Source: Orobanche coerulescens (lineage: Eukaryota; Streptophyta; Magnoliopsida; Lamiales; Orobanchaceae). Taken from it: 64,000 nt of DNA. This document shows, one piece after another, positions 1 to 11,755 of the stretch. The notes under the pieces are model-generated. The model worked only from the letters and a program-made list of their open reading frames with translations, did not search any database and was not told the origin of the DNA. The position numbers were made by a program, and so were the translations under genes. The DNA lies in the NCBI GenBank assembly GCA_033398695.1, contig CM065804.1, positions 39,447,501-39,511,500 on the forward strand, read 5' to 3'. Numbering within the stretch: the first letter of the stretch is position 1; each line of letters opens with the position of its first letter.

Positions 1-1408
1 AATATCCTCAAAATGTCAATACGGTTACAAGCGAGTTGTTAAAAATGAAAACGCACTAAAATGAGAATAATAATAGAAGGGAAAAGTGCGGATATTACAC
101 ATGCAAGGGTGGAAAACATGTGAGGGGGGGCGGCCCATTAGGAAGTTTCCTAGAAACGAGCCGAGTCACTCGGCTCGTGTACCGGACGTTCGTCAAACGA
201 CTCCGTTAAATACACTCCATTTAATCACCAATGTATTTATATTAATTAATTAATCTAATTTATTAATAATATCAAATACAAATATATTTCTCTAAGAAAT
301 ATTATTTATGAATTAAATTAATTACCTGGTAACTTAATTTTAATTCATAAGACCGCTATTTTGATTTATCTAATAAATCATAATTAGATATCCAATATCT
401 AATATTAATAGAGAGATTATAAATTCACATTTATCCGTCAACGCTCCTGATGCGCGACTCCGTAGGTCCGTCTCACCGGCATTGGGAGGAACTAATGAGT
501 GCGGGCAAGACTTAGCCACTTAGCGGGCCGCATCAGAACCCCGATCGAGAACGAATGAAGGGATCATTCTAGAACCATTATGTCGTGAATACTATATACG
601 TATAGACCCTTCATCGATGTCCCGGTCAAGTCTTCGGGTCACTAAAGCAAACCTCATCGTTGACTAAACTCTATACATGTGTTAATGCAAATCAAGACCA
701 ATCGATCAATAGTGTATCTAATACTACTATATCGTAATGCTTTGCCAAAGACTTATGATCTTATTTGCCATTAACCGTATAGACATTCGCCGCTCACTAA
801 CAGAGATAGTATCCTTTCTTGGCGTACGAAAGATCGCTACTGCCCGTATAGTCCGCACTTCGAGGTCGACTCAGCAATTAAGCAAATGAGTCTAACTACT
901 CTAATGACAAACTAAACGTCACAGGCACATCTTCTACTGAACCCTCAAGTCAAAGGTCCACGTATACTATCACAACTTTTCGATTCGTCATCGACTCTCC
1001 GAGAGTGAATACCGTGTGACTGAATCGAGTATGAGTCGTGTTCGAGTATACTGGTCCCACTAATATACTTATAACTATGCTATCAAGACATGCACATGTC
1101 CTAGCATTAGTTATACAAGTCTTATTAAAAACTTAATGCCCATTTAAGTTTATTGACTTGCGAACGATTTACGTAAATAAACTTTAAACACTTCCAGTGC
1201 ATTTTCTCTTATCCCATAATGAGAATGGAATGTTCGATTTATTTACATGGACTTCACTTCAATGTTTACCAAGTCAAGAATGCAATTGAAATACAATAAA
1301 CAGTGAATGAATCGAATTGCCTTTTTATTATTTATTATTCCATAATTACAAGTACAATGCCCATACTCTCTCATACCCTGAGTGGCATTCGAGGGCATAT
1401 TCCTAACA
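1..1408 (-). repeat. Copia-1 3' LTR (truncated by window start)
   Basis: Direct repeat of 10400-11750. Both copies end on the + strand in TCCTAACA. From about 860 to 1408 it is nearly identical to the other LTR. Between about 430 and 860 it differs by many small changes clustered at CAG/CTG triplets (see findings). Confidence 0.93.
156..178. repeat. Perfect hairpin in Copia-1 LTR
   Basis: Ten-base arms ACGAGCCGAG (156-165) and CTCGGCTCGT (169-178) around the loop TCA. The same hairpin is intact in the other LTR at 10484-10506. It could form in DNA or RNA; function unknown. Confidence 0.85.
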
Positions 1409-1420
1409 ATCTCCCACTTG
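1409..1420 (-). other. Polypurine tract of Copia-1
   Basis: On the minus strand CAAGTGGGAGAT lies directly before the 3' LTR, the expected place for the plus-strand primer of reverse transcription. Confidence 0.75.
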
Positions 1421-1423
1421 CAC

Positions 1424-1783
1424 TCAATGCCACATATCATGGTATCCAATACCCATGTTCTTTAGATGTCTTTCCAAGACAGCCTGAGATAATGGCTTAG
1501 TCAGCGGGTCAGAGACACTATCTTCTGAGTCTACTCTTTGCAATGAAACATATACTTTTTCCACCATCTCTCGAATGATGTGGTACTTTCTCTCTATATT
1601 CTTGGTGTTGTGGTGAGCCCTCGGCTCCTTAGCTTGAGCGACAGCTCCATCATTATCACAGAATAGTGATATAGGCAACTCCGCATTAGGGACCACTTGA
1701 AGTTCTTGTATAAACTTCTGCATCCAAAATGCTTCTTTGCTAGCCTCTGAGGCAGCTTGATACTCTGCTTGGCAGGTGGAATC
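1424..1783 (-). pseudogene. Copia-1 RNase H, C-terminal part (cut from RT by solo LTR)
   Basis: The minus-strand translation gives the end of a copia RNase H. It includes the FCDNDGA segment and a HHNTKNIERKYHIIREMV motif typical of the family. It ends just before the polypurine tract. The upstream half of the domain is at 4575 onward. Across the solo LTR the reading frame joins as KQTATADS followed by TCQAEYQAASEASKEAFW, counting the duplicated GAATC once. So the domain was open when the solo LTR's parent inserted. Confidence 0.88.
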
Positions 1784-1976
1784 TGTAATATCCGACTGTA
1801 ACTTTTCATTTTTACCTGTCGTTGTATTATTCGGATAATCTGATTATCATAAATCGTTGAATTTAGTATTATGTTGAGGTATTATAGATTTGAATATCAT
1901 ATCGTTGTTATTTCATTTCATATATGATGATTCGATGTTAATTACAGAGTTGCATTTTCGAATTTTTCTGATGATG

Positions 1977-2314
1977 TAGCGTACGCTACACAGTACGATT
2001 AACGTACGCTAATCCTGTGCCTTAGCGTGCGTAAGGTTTCCTCTGTTGCGTACGCTAAGAGGGAATCTGCCATCAGTTGACTTCAGCACGTGAACTCCTT
2101 AGCCGTTAGCATGCATGTGATCAAGGTCTGAGCTGTCGTGTCGGTGAGAATCTACTTTTATTAGCGTGCGTAACCCACTTCTCATTAGCATGCGCTAACG
2201 GCCTGCGATAATTCAAGACAGTAGCCACTGTAATCCGCTTACGTACGTAATATCGACCGGATAGCGTACGTAAGTGCATTAGCGTACGCTAAACTGTCCC
2301 GATAGCGTGCGCTA
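1977..2314. repeat. U3 array of TAGCGTACGCTA-type palindromes
   Basis: About eleven copies of a palindromic word, perfect as TAGCGTACGCTA at 1977-1988. Others are variants such as AGCGTGCGCT, AGCATGCGCT and TTACGTACGTAA. Spacing is irregular, 15-40 bp. The last copy (2303-2314) is about 14 bp before the TATA box. Confidence 0.88.
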
Positions 2315-2327
2315 AGTCTGCACAGTC

Positions 2328-2335
2328 TATTTATA
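2328..2335 (+). promoter_or_regulatory. TATA box of the solo LTR
   Basis: TATTTATA directly after the palindrome array. It is followed by a pyrimidine-rich stretch and a leader resembling the start of R in the other LTRs here (GTTTTTCATTTCTTC). Transcription would start about 30 bp downstream. Confidence 0.6.
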
Positions 2336-4574
2336 GGACCAGCCTGTTTTTCATTTCTTCATAACCCCAAACCGAATTTCTCTCTTCACATATCATACCT
2401 CTGCACTACCAAAACGATATCAACCTTCACCAACTTGTTTCTAAGCCTTAAATCTTGGAGTGGAGTTCATTTCCTTGGAGACTAGGAGTTGTTCTTGAGC
2501 TTGGAGTATATTTTCTCATAGCATTGAAGTTGTTCTTCATTTCTGGAGGTAGGTGTACTTTCCTCTCTGCATCATTTTCTTATGTTGATGATTAATGTCG
2601 AATTATACTTCACCTAGAGTTAGATTAAGCGAGTAAAACATGGTTATAATTAAACTCTTTAAACACTTCTTGATGAATATCATAAATGAGGGTTTAGATT
2701 AGATGAGTTCTTGATATTGTAGTAATGGTAACCATGTTTGTAGTTGTCATTACTCATCTTCTGGACGAATTTAGCTCAGTAGGACATTGTTGGATCGGTT
2801 AGCTTCATCATAGCTGGATTTAATCAAGAACTTGATATCATAGAGTGTTTAAACACCATTTTAGGTATTTAATTACCTTGGGAAGAACTTGATAATGTTA
2901 AAGATAGGATTAGATGATCTTGTTTAGAAATCTTAGAAGCTTTAACAAATCATATTGGTTCAGTTTCACAAGTCTTTGAAGAATGATAAGGATCTTGATA
3001 ATTATAACAATAACTTTTCATTAATTTATTGTGTTGATAACTTAGAATGTGGGTCATCATCATGCTAAATAGATAGTGTTCTTAATTAGATGATGTTGTT
3101 TATGAATGATACTATCATGGTAGATTGAGTATCAAATTCATTATGACTATCCTTTTATAATAGTAGATGTTGTAGAACATGAGAATTTGATTTAAACCAA
3201 TTTTATTGGCAAATTGAAGATGTTTTGTTCATAGAATAACAAGGGAATTTAAGGACACTTTTGGTATGGTAATCCGATTTTGGAAGATGAATTAGATGTA
3301 TTGAAACCTTTCATTAATCGTTAAGGTATTCATTGGGGTGGAATGAATTATTCGAGTAGGTTGCGGGCGTCGTTTCCTACGAATTGATATTAATATTATG
3401 TGAATATGTTATTGAATGAATTACGTTTCATTCAAGGTTGCTTGTTCGATTGAGTGTTTAACCGAGGATACTGTCCGTTTGATCATTTGGAGAAGGACTA
3501 TCTTTCACTTACGGATTTGAGGCAAGTTATCTTGCTTGGTTATAATGATGATTAGATTCTTCTGATGGTTATATTTTTCATATGTATGAATTGTTCATGA
3601 AATGTTTGTCGTGATTTGACATTGTCCTTGACGTTATTCCGTTTTCTTCATGGGGTTGCATTCCCAAGTACGTCGTTTTGAATCATTAATCTCGTTGGCC
3701 TTATTTTCACTTCGGTGAGTTTTTCTTGATCCTTAATCGGATATGTGATTTGTTGAATTCGTTGTCATGTTGTATCGTGACATATCCGGAATCATATCTG
3801 CGTTCCGATTGGTCATTGTGTAGGATTTTTAGCCAGACACATATATAATCATGCGTGGATATTATTCCTCAGTGGGCTGTGCACACGGGACGTAGTTTCG
3901 TGAGGCTAATTAGGTACATTGTCCCACGTATATTTCTGGATTCCGTATATGGGGCGGACATGTACACAGACACATTTCCGGATCGAGCGTACTGTGATGT
4001 CCATCTTGAGCCATAGTATGTTAATCGTCCATAGTATTGGATGCTTGTGACTGATCGTTTCATACGCCTGAGGGGTATGATTGATAGTCGGAATGATTTC
4101 TTTGAAATCTATATATGTGAATTGTATAATGTCAGAAGAATTGATTATCATGTATATCTGACCCTGTGTTGGGCGAAATACTTGTATTGTATTTTAGGTC
4201 GAGGCAAAGGCAAGGCACGGGAAGAGCATGTCGACGGCGAAGGGTTCGAGGGAGACTAGTTCGGGGGGCCCCACATCTCTTGTTGTCCGGTTATGTTAAA
4301 CCGTGTTATGTTATTTCCTGTTTCATTTAAATTGCTATTTGGTTGTATTTGACATTTGAAGTATTTTCCATCTCCATATGGTTTATACTTGTTTTTGGAT
4401 CCTGTGTATTGTAAGGCCGTTGGCCATATTTTAATAAACTCCTAATCGGAGTAATGACTATTCATTGTGGTTCGGTATCACAAATAATATTTGTTTAATC
4501 TGTTTTGAATATCGCCTGGTGGGTCCCAGTGTGGGATTCACGGCACTGTAATAGCCGCATTTTGGGGTGTTACA

Positions 4575-5167
4575 GAATCTGCAGTAGCGGTTTGCTTGGA
4601 GCTTCTCCAATATACTGCTCCTCCATTGAGAGTAAACAAATACCCAAATGTCGACTTAGAGTCGTCATTGTCTCCTTGAAAATCAGAATCGGTGAATCCA
4701 ATCACCTTCAGTTCTCCACCACCATAAGTAAGAAGTAAATCTCTAGTTCTTCTTAAGTACTTAAGAATGTTCTTTACGGCAGTCCAATGTTCCCTTCCCG
4801 GGTTTGCTTGAAATCGACTTACCATACTCACAGCGTAGGCTAAGTCTGGTCTTGTACACAACATAGCGTACATGAGGCTACCCACTGCCGAGGCATAGGG
4901 TACCTTACTCATCTCTGTCTTGTCTTCCTCACTTTGAGGACACATTTTCGTGGTGAGATGAATTCCATGTCGCATGGGAAGGAACCCTCTTTTAGATTCA
5001 TCCATCTTGAATCTTCTCAGGATTTTATCTATATAGAGGGCTTGGGAAAGTCCTATCATTCTTCGCGGTCTATCTCTGTAAAGACGGATCCCTAGAATAT
5101 AGGAAGCTTCTCCCAAGTCTTTCATGGAGAACGTTTTAGAAAGCCAAGCTTTCACAGTGCTGAGCAT
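4575..5167 (-). pseudogene. Copia-1 reverse transcriptase C-terminal part and start of RNase H
   Basis: The minus-strand peptide begins MLSTVKAWLSKTFSMKDLGE. It runs through the copia RT thumb/connection region (ASYILGIRLYRDR, LSQALYIDKILRRF, YASAVGSLMYAMLCTRPDLA) into RNase H (GFTDSDFQGDNDDSKSTFGY). The frame stops being open upstream of 5167, where the YVDD catalytic region should lie; remnants are visible at about 5168-5260. On its downstream side the solo LTR cuts RNase H. Confidence 0.9.
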
Positions 5168-6496
5168 TGCTATGTTATTTCCTATAAGTAGAATATCATC
5201 TACATATAGTACTAAGAACGCAATGTTGCTCCCACTGACCTTTTTGTAAACACACGGTTCCTCCTCATTTAAATGCAGTCGAAGTCCTTAAGCCTTCGTC
5301 AAATCGAAGGTTCCAACTCAGAAGCTTGCTTGAGACCATAAATGGCTCGTTGCGACTTACACACTTTATGAATATTAGCTTTGGATACAAAACCCTTAAA
5401 TTTGTTCCATATAGATTTCCTCCTCGAGGTATCCATTTAGAAAAGCCGTTTTGACATCCATTCGCCATATTTCATAATCATAATAGGCGAATGGCAAGCA
5501 TCATGCGAATCGATTTTATCATAGCTACGGCGAGAAGGTATCATGATAATCGATTCCTTCCCTTTGGGTGTAACCCTTTGCCACAAGCTTTGGCCTTATA
5601 GGCATCAACCTTGCCATCCCCATCGGTCTTTCTCTTATAGATCCATTTATTTCCAATAGTCCTCATGCCGTTGGAAGATCTACTAGAGTCCGGACACGAT
5701 TGGTATGCATCGAGTCTATCTCGGCTTCCATTGCTTCTTGCCATTTATCGAGTCTATATCCACTATCGCTTGGTCATAGGTGACAGGTCGTTTTCATTGC
5801 TATCGGGTGTGTCGTGGAGACCCGGTTCCTCGACATGTGTATAGCCATACCTCTCGAGTAAGTGAGATACCCTATCAGACCTTCAAGTGGAGGTTGTGTT
5901 ACAATAGGTTCGGTTCTTGATCCACGATCGGATGTCTCCTTAGGACTTTCATTATGCTCTTCCAAAGAGATATTTCTACCCGAGCCACCTTCCGAATGAA
6001 TTCATCCTCAAGGAAGTGCGCTTGTAATGCCACAACGACCTATGGTCTTGGCATGTAGAATAGATAACCCATCGAGTCCTCTGGGTATCCTATGAAACGT
6101 CCTTTTATGGACCTCGCTTCGGTTGTCCACCTTATCCTTTTGATATAGTGGACATCCCCAAATCCTTATGTGATTAAGGCTTGGTTTCTTACCCTTTCAC
6201 ATCTCATGCGGAGTGATAGGAACAGATTTGGAAGGACATCTATTAAGGATATAGCAATGGTTAGTAAGGCATACCCCCACGTAAATAGGTAAATCGGTGT
6301 AATTTAACATGGAGCGAACCATGTCCAACAAAGTCCGATTTCTCCTTTACGAAACACCATTTAAGCGTGGGGTTCTGAGGCGTGAATTGTGAAACTATTC
6401 CATGTTCCTTAAGGAACTCATCAAACTCAGTGCTCATATATTCGCCACCTCGGTCCGACCGAAGTGTTTTGATATGACATCCAGTTTGTTTTTCAA
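5168..6496 (-). pseudogene. Copia-1 integrase C-terminus and RT N-terminus, degraded
   Basis: No long frame is open, but short minus-strand segments are recognisable. Examples are a RTIGNKWIYKRKTDGDGKVD piece (RT start, 5541-5744) and, at 5265-5470, pieces matching RT text about an inserted leader. The part at 6000-6496 keeps integrase C-terminal text. Several frameshifts and stops separate the pieces, so the pol gene is dead. Confidence 0.75.
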
Positions 6497-7262
6497 CTAG
6501 GGCCTTAAATTCTTTGATTTAGCAAAGGCTTCGGATTTATGTTTCATTAAGTACACAATACCATACCTAGTATGATCATCTGTGAACGTTATGAAATATT
6601 GATATCCGTCTCGGGCTACTTCTAAAGCACCACAAACATCGATATGCACCAATCCAAGTTTATCGGCAGCCCTTTCAAAAGTCCCTGTGAAGGGGAACTT
6701 AGTCATTTTGCCTCTAAGGCAAGATTCACAAGTTGGATAAGGTTCTACACCCAATGGACTTAAAAGTCCATCTTTCTCCATTTTCTGAACCTTGGTCTTA
6801 CCAACATGACCAAGTCTAAGGTGCCATTTAAGAGCTTGATTAGTATCTTGCCTACCACGTTTCCTAGTTATAGTGTTCACTGCTGTTTTATTTTGCATGT
6901 TCAGATGATATAAACCATTCAACAATGTAGCTATTCCAACCAATTTATTTCGAAAATAAATTTTACAACTGCCATTGCCAATGAAGAAACAAAATCCTTT
7001 CCGGTCCAAGACTGGAATGGATACAATATTTTTATGCCCCTTGGGCAAAACAAGTACTTCATCTAATGTCAAAATAAAACCGGATTCTAAACCCAGAAGG
7101 ATTGATCCCATATCGGTTGCCTCGACACTTTGTCCGCTTCCAACAGTGATCATTATTTCCCCAGCTTCAAGTTTTCTACTTCGTTCCAGATCCTGATTCA
7201 TAGTACAAATGTGAGAAGTGGCACCTGAATCCAGAATCCATGAAGCAGAATATACAGTAGCA
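6497..7262 (-). pseudogene. Copia-1 protease, GAG-pre-integrase and integrase core
   Basis: Reading leftward on the minus strand, the protease active site WILDSGATSHIC lies at about 7205-7240. Protease text follows, then the GAG-pre-integrase zinc-binding domain (WHLRLGHVGKTKVQKM, CESCLRGKMTKFPF) and the first part of the integrase core (HIDVCGALEVARDGYQYFIT, FTDDHTRYG), which includes two of the D-D-E acidic residues. The frame closes at 6497, before the catalytic glutamate region. Confidence 0.9.
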
Positions 7263-7268
7263 GAACAA

Positions 7269-8159
7269 TTAGTTTAAAAAAAAAAGTTCCGTACCTGATG
7301 CGCTATTAATCTTGGGACAAGTCCTCCGCCAGTGGCCCAGCTCACCGCATTCAAGGCATTTGTCCGTAGGTTTTGGACCGCCTACATTTTGAACCTTTCG
7401 GGCCTTGCCCTTTCCTTTTTGCACCCCTTTCTTGGGTTTGTACTGCTCGTAGGTCTTTTTCTTCTTGTTCTTGGACCTCCTAGGCCCAGAAGAAATCACA
7501 AGAGCAGCCTCTCTCGGTTTAGTCTTCATGTTATACTGCGCCGTCACCAGTTTATTCATTAGCCCAGCTAATGTGCATGTAATTTCATTACAGTTGAAAT
7601 TCATTACAAACTGCGTGAAAGAGTCAGGGAGAGATTGAAGGATGAGATCAATTTGAAGGTATAAATCCATATTAAATTTGAGCACCTCGAGCCTCTCAAT
7701 CATAGAGATCATCTTGAGGACGTGGTCTACCACTTTCTCCACTTCTTTCATCCTAGCCGAACAAGCGCCCGATATCTCATATCTAGCAGTCCTACTGTGC
7801 TCTCCATAAAGTTCGGTCAAGTGTGCGAGAATCTGCCTAGCAGAAGTCATTTTCTCGTGCGCTCTCTGCAGCTCATTAGTCATTGAGCCCATCATAAAGC
7901 CGGGGACTAGCACGTCATCCTTGACCCATTTTTCATGGACGTCAATGTCTTCCTGATTACCCCTAGTTGGGATTGGAGTCGGTGGAATGTCCGCCTCCAA
8001 GACGTATCCCAGAGACTCCATACTGAGTACAATCATCAGATTCCGCAACCAGTCAACAAAGTTAGGGCCAGTTAGAAGATTCTTTTCAAGTAGTATTGCA
8101 AGTGGGTTTCTAGCCATTTTAGAGAGATTCAATTTCATTTTCTGCAAAGATTTAGACAA
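7269..8159 (-). CDS. gag: Copia-1 gag (capsid/nucleocapsid)
   Basis: A 296-aa ORF. The N-terminal half has copia gag hallmarks: LTGPNFVDWLRNLMIVL at about residues 30-46, then a UBN2-like region with LAHLTELYGEHSRTARYEI. A basic linker (SKNKKKKTYEQYKPKK) follows. A CCHC zinc knuckle, CLECGELGHWRRTCP, is near residue 270 and binds the element RNA. The start was chosen because the capsid-like region begins within about 30 residues. The frame ends just before the protease piece, so Gag-Pol was originally one frame or joined by frameshift; here a stop separates them. Confidence 0.88.
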   Translation of the reverse strand: MSKSLQKMKLNLSKMARNPLAILLEKNLLTGPNFVDWLRNLMIVLSMESLGYVLEADIPPTPIPTRGNQEDIDVHEKWVKDDVLVPGFMMGSMTNELQRAHEKMTSARQILAHLTELYGEHSRTARYEISGACSARMKEVEKVVDHVLKMISMIERLEVLKFNMDLYLQIDLILQSLPDSFTQFVMNFNCNEITCTLAGLMNKLVTAQYNMKTKPREAALVISSGPRRSKNKKKKTYEQYKPKKGVQKGKGKARKVQNVGGPKPTDKCLECGELGHWRRTCPKINSASGTELFFLN

Positions 8160-9838
8160 GATTAAATTAGTGACTTGTTTAATTATGACCGAGTATAGAA
8201 CTTAAGGGCTTGTATAATTCTTGTCTCGGCTCCCACTAATTTTATCGGAATTATACACTCCCATGTTATAATCCGGAAATCATGGTTAGATCGACTTCTT
8301 AGTGGTGATCAAGTTCTTTACAAATTTTAACAGACGCAACCTATCAGGTTTCTTGCCAATTAATTTCTGTAAAGTGGTGTCTAACACCAACCCGTCTAAC
8401 GGATGATTTGATCTTCTTTTACCCCTAGTCTTCATGCCCTCAACCTATCAGGTTTCTTGGCAATCCAGACTATCTAAGTTGTTGACCATCAACGTCTATC
8501 AGTTTGACTATTGAATCTCACCCGGCAACCTATCAGGTTTCTAGGGCGAAATTTATCACCAACCGAAGGCATCTAATGCACTCAAGAATTTTTCAACCTC
8601 TACCAAATGTACTACCCCGATAACTCGGAAGCATAGCACACCAGCTCGGGTATCAATTTTCTATGAGTTTGATGGAGGGTAGGAAACCTCGTAACCTTTT
8701 TCAAACTTAGTCTGTTTGTAGTCGGGAGAATTTCGCGATTAGTGTTACACTTTGCACATTAATTCAATTATACGCGCGTTTGTTGGTTTGTCAATCATTC
8801 AAAATGAAAAACAGAAAACAGTAACCTAGTTACTACCAACATATAGCTCATGGACCTAATTCCTAAGTACTGGGCCAAGCGAATGACCCAATAAAAAAAA
8901 AACAGTCTTCGATTCTTCGTCTTCTCGGTCGGTTGTCTTCGGTCTTCTTCATACCCAAAATAATAATTACATCATTGAAAAATTGCATCCTATACAAGTT
9001 TTTCTAGTAAATATAAATAGGCTCAAGACGGCCTTTACAACCCAATCGAATCGAACAAATCAAAAAACTAAGTCCACGAGCTATATCACCATCACATAAT
9101 GATTCCATACAACATGTAATGACAACGAAATTAAACAATTAATCTTAATATAAATTAATCTAATTAATCTATAAATTAATCTATTCAATTTCTACTAAAT
9201 TAATCCAATTAATATAAAGTGGCATTAAAATTAAATAATCAATTAATATATTAATCCAATCAATATAAAATTAATCTATTCAATTTTAATGGTATTAATA
9301 CAATTAATACTAATAATCGTCATTTTAATTCGTTCAAAGTAATCCGGCCAAAATAATATTCTCGTTTAATTTATTTCCCTTAACACAAAAAATATTGCAA
9401 ATATTAATTTAGTCAAATTAAAATCCAATTTAAATTTTGGGAAATAATTACAACGAAATATAAACTTAAAACGAAGTCCCAGACAATCCGGTTTTAGGCC
9501 CAGCCCGCGGCCCGATTCAAAATCGGGCCAAAAACCGAGGACTGGCCGAGCCATGCTTAGCGGCTGGCAGCGTCTGATCGGCCGAGCATCAGGCGCCTCT
9601 CGGCAGTGCGGCGAGACATGGCCGAGCATGCTCGGCAACACTGGCGGCGGCCAGTGATCTTTGCCAGCACCACTGCCGGCAACCCCGTTTCTTCGTTTTT
9701 CGACCCGTTTCCAAAAACGTGATGCTACAACGAACAATTTAAAATCTACGATTATTCCAAACATGATTCTAAATCATAATCATCATCCAAAAGCATTCAA
9801 AATGCACAAATAATCGTATATACGAAAACATTGACCTC
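8160..9838 (-). other. Copia-1 5' leader between primer site and gag
   Basis: About 1.7 kb with no protein family visible. It is AT-rich at 9060-9480 and GC-rich at 9480-9720. The GC-rich part holds a 16-bp perfect palindrome, GCCGAGCATGCTCGGC, near 9622. Three copies of CAACCTATCAGGTTTCT occur at 8337-8542. A 132-aa minus-strand frame at 9366-9764 has no recognisable domain and I do not call it a gene. Confidence 0.7.
8337..8542. repeat. Three spaced copies of a 17-bp repeat in the Copia-1 leader
   Basis: CAACCTATCAGGTTTCT starts at 8337, 8441 and 8526, with unrelated sequence between. The inner part AACCTATCAGGTT is an imperfect palindrome (AACCT/AGGTT arms). It lies in the element RNA leader; role unknown. 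Confidence 0.8.
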
Positions 9839-9850
9839 GCTCCGATACCA
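9839..9850 (-). other. Primer-binding site of Copia-1 (initiator tRNA-Met)
   Basis: On the minus strand TGGTATCGGAGC follows the 5' LTR. It matches the plant initiator tRNA-Met 3' end (usual TGGTATCAGAGC) with one change. Confidence 0.85.
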
Positions 9851-9851
9851 C

Positions 9852-11750
9852 TGTTGGGATTCCGAAAATAAAAAAAATACGCAGCGGAAATAAATACGAA
9901 TCCCAAACAGGATCGATCAAGTAACGTATATACGAAAAAATAAATACAAAGATACAGGTTCATACCCTTGAAGCCTTTGAAATAAATCTTCGTAAAATGT
10001 AGACGATGATTACGATCCCGTCCCGAACACGAAATCCCTTCGTTCCAAGCACCGAGAATTCGAAGCCTCTACTTCACACGTGTCGGAAGTTGCCTGGAAA
10101 AATCGACGTAACTTCGTTCTCCAAGAACACGGCTAGGAAGTTACCGTAGGAATTTTCTCTCTATTTTTTCTTTGAATTTCTTTTCACCTCTAAGATGAAA
10201 ATAACTTAAAAAAAAATTAATAATCTTCCTCACTTCAGCTTTTCTCTCGGCAGGAGCAGCAAGCTTATGGCTTTTTTTTGTGTCTTCTCTCACTCCTTGT
10301 TTATGTTGGTGAAGATGTATATATATATATATATAATGGAAACATCTCATCATGTAGTTATTAATGTGAGAAAAGAATCTCAACACATAATAACAAAACA
10401 TGACAATAACAACATAACATGCAAGGGTGGAAAAACATGTGAGGGGGGGGGGGGGGGGGGGCCCATTAGGAAGTTTACTATAAACGAGCCGAGTCACTCG
10501 GCTCGTGTACCGGACGTTCGTCAAACGACTCCGTTAAATACACTCCATTTAATCACCAATGTATTTATATTAATTAATTAATCTAATTAATTAATAATAT
10601 CAAATACAATTAGATTTCTCTAAGAAATATAATTTATGAATTAAATTAATTACCCGGTAAGTTAATTTTAATTCATAAGACCGCTATTTTGATTTATCTA
10701 ATAAATCATAATTAGATATCCAATATCTAATATTAATAGAGAGATAATAAATTTACATTTATCCATCAACGCTCCTGATGCGCGACTCCATAGGTCCGTC
10801 TCAGCCGGCATTGGGAGGAACCAATGAGTGCGGGCAGCACTTAGCCAGCCTAGCGGGCCGCACTGTAAACCCCGACTGAGAACGAATGAAGGGATCATTC
10901 TAGAACCATTATGTCGTGAATACTATATACGTATAGACCCTTCATCAGATATCCCGGTCAAGTCTTCGGGTCACGGTAAAGTCAAACCCTATTGTTGACT
11001 AAACTCTATACATGTGTTAATGCAAATCAAGACCAACTAATCAATAGTGTATCTAATACTACTATATCAGAATGCTTTGGCCAAAGACTTATGATCTTAT
11101 TTGCCATTAACCGTATAGGACATTCGCCTGCTCACTAACAGGAGATAGAATCATTTCTTGGCGTACAGTAAAGACTGCTACCTGCCCGTATAGTCCGCAC
11201 TTCGAGGTCGACTCAGCAATTAAGCAAATGAGTCTAACTACTCTAATGACAAACTAAACGTCACAGGCACATCTTCTACTGAACCCTCAAGTCAAAGGTC
11301 CACGTATACTATCACAACTTTTCGATTCGTCATCGACTCTCCGAGAGTGAATACCGTGTGACTGAATCGAGTATGAGTCGTGTTCGAGTATACTGGTCCC
11401 ACCAATATACTTATAACTATGCTATCAAGACATGCACATGTCCTAGCATTAGTTATACAAGTCTTATTAAAAACTTAATGCCCATTTAAGTTTATTGACT
11501 TGCGAACGATTTACGTAAATAAACTTTAAACACTTCCAGTGCATTTTCTCTTATCCCATAACGAGAATGGAATGTTCGATTTATTTACATGGACTTCACT
11601 TCAATGTTTACCAAGTCAAGAATGTAATTGAAATACAATAAACAGTGAATGAATCGAATTGCCTTTTTATTATTTATTATTCCATAATTACACGTACAAT
11701 GCCCATACTCTCTCATCCCCTGAGTGGCATTCGAGGGCATATTCCTAACA
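9852..11750 (-). repeat. Copia-1 5' LTR (1.9 kb)
   Basis: TG...CA ends: TGTTGGGATTCC at 9852 and CCTAACA at 11750. It repeats the sequence at <1-1408 and is next to the primer site. It holds an AT dinucleotide run (about 10318-10335), a run of about 19 G (10443-10461) and the perfect 10-bp-arm hairpin at 10484-10506. Confidence 0.93.
10443..10461 (+). repeat. Poly-G homopolymer in the LTR
   Basis: About 19 consecutive G. The partner LTR has only seven G then CGG (124-133). The true length is uncertain because such runs are error-prone in sequencing. Confidence 0.8.
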
Positions 11751-11755
11751 ACGCC

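Larger units (their letters stand above)
1784..4574 (+). mobile_element. Solo LTR (gypsy-type, 2.8 kb) nested in Copia-1
   Basis: Starts TGTAATATCC and ends GGGGTGTTACA, flanked by a perfect 5-bp TSD GAATC (1779-1783 and 4575-4579). No primer site, polypurine tract or coding domain lies inside. It is therefore best read as one LTR left after recombination of a full element. Its order is U3, palindrome array (1977-2314), TATA box (2328-2335), then transcribed R-U5. The termini resemble the LARD LTRs in this window, but most of its body does not match them. The short ORFs around 3870-4260 show no family features. Confidence 0.9.
1..11750 (-). mobile_element. Copia-1: Ty1/copia LTR retrotransposon (3' LTR cut by window start)
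   Basis: A copia element read on the minus strand. The 5' LTR is at 9852-11750, the initiator-Met primer site at 9839-9850, a long leader at 8160-9838, gag at 7269-8159, then protease, integrase, RT and RNase H down to 1424, a polypurine tract at 1409-1420 and the 3' LTR at <1-1408. Without the nested solo LTR the internal part is about 5.65 kb, a normal copia length. The right-hand TSD would be ACGCC (11751-11755); the left one is outside the window. It lies in the antisense ORF of a Tat-like element. Stops and frameshifts in integrase and RT make it non-autonomous now. Confidence 0.93.

Noticed and set aside
9366..9764. 132-aa ORF in the Copia-1 leader
   Set aside because: No recognisable domain; lies in the untranslated leader of the element.
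10141..10581. Overlapping ORFs through the poly-G and AT runs
   Set aside because: Low-complexity translation in an LTR; not conserved in the partner LTR.
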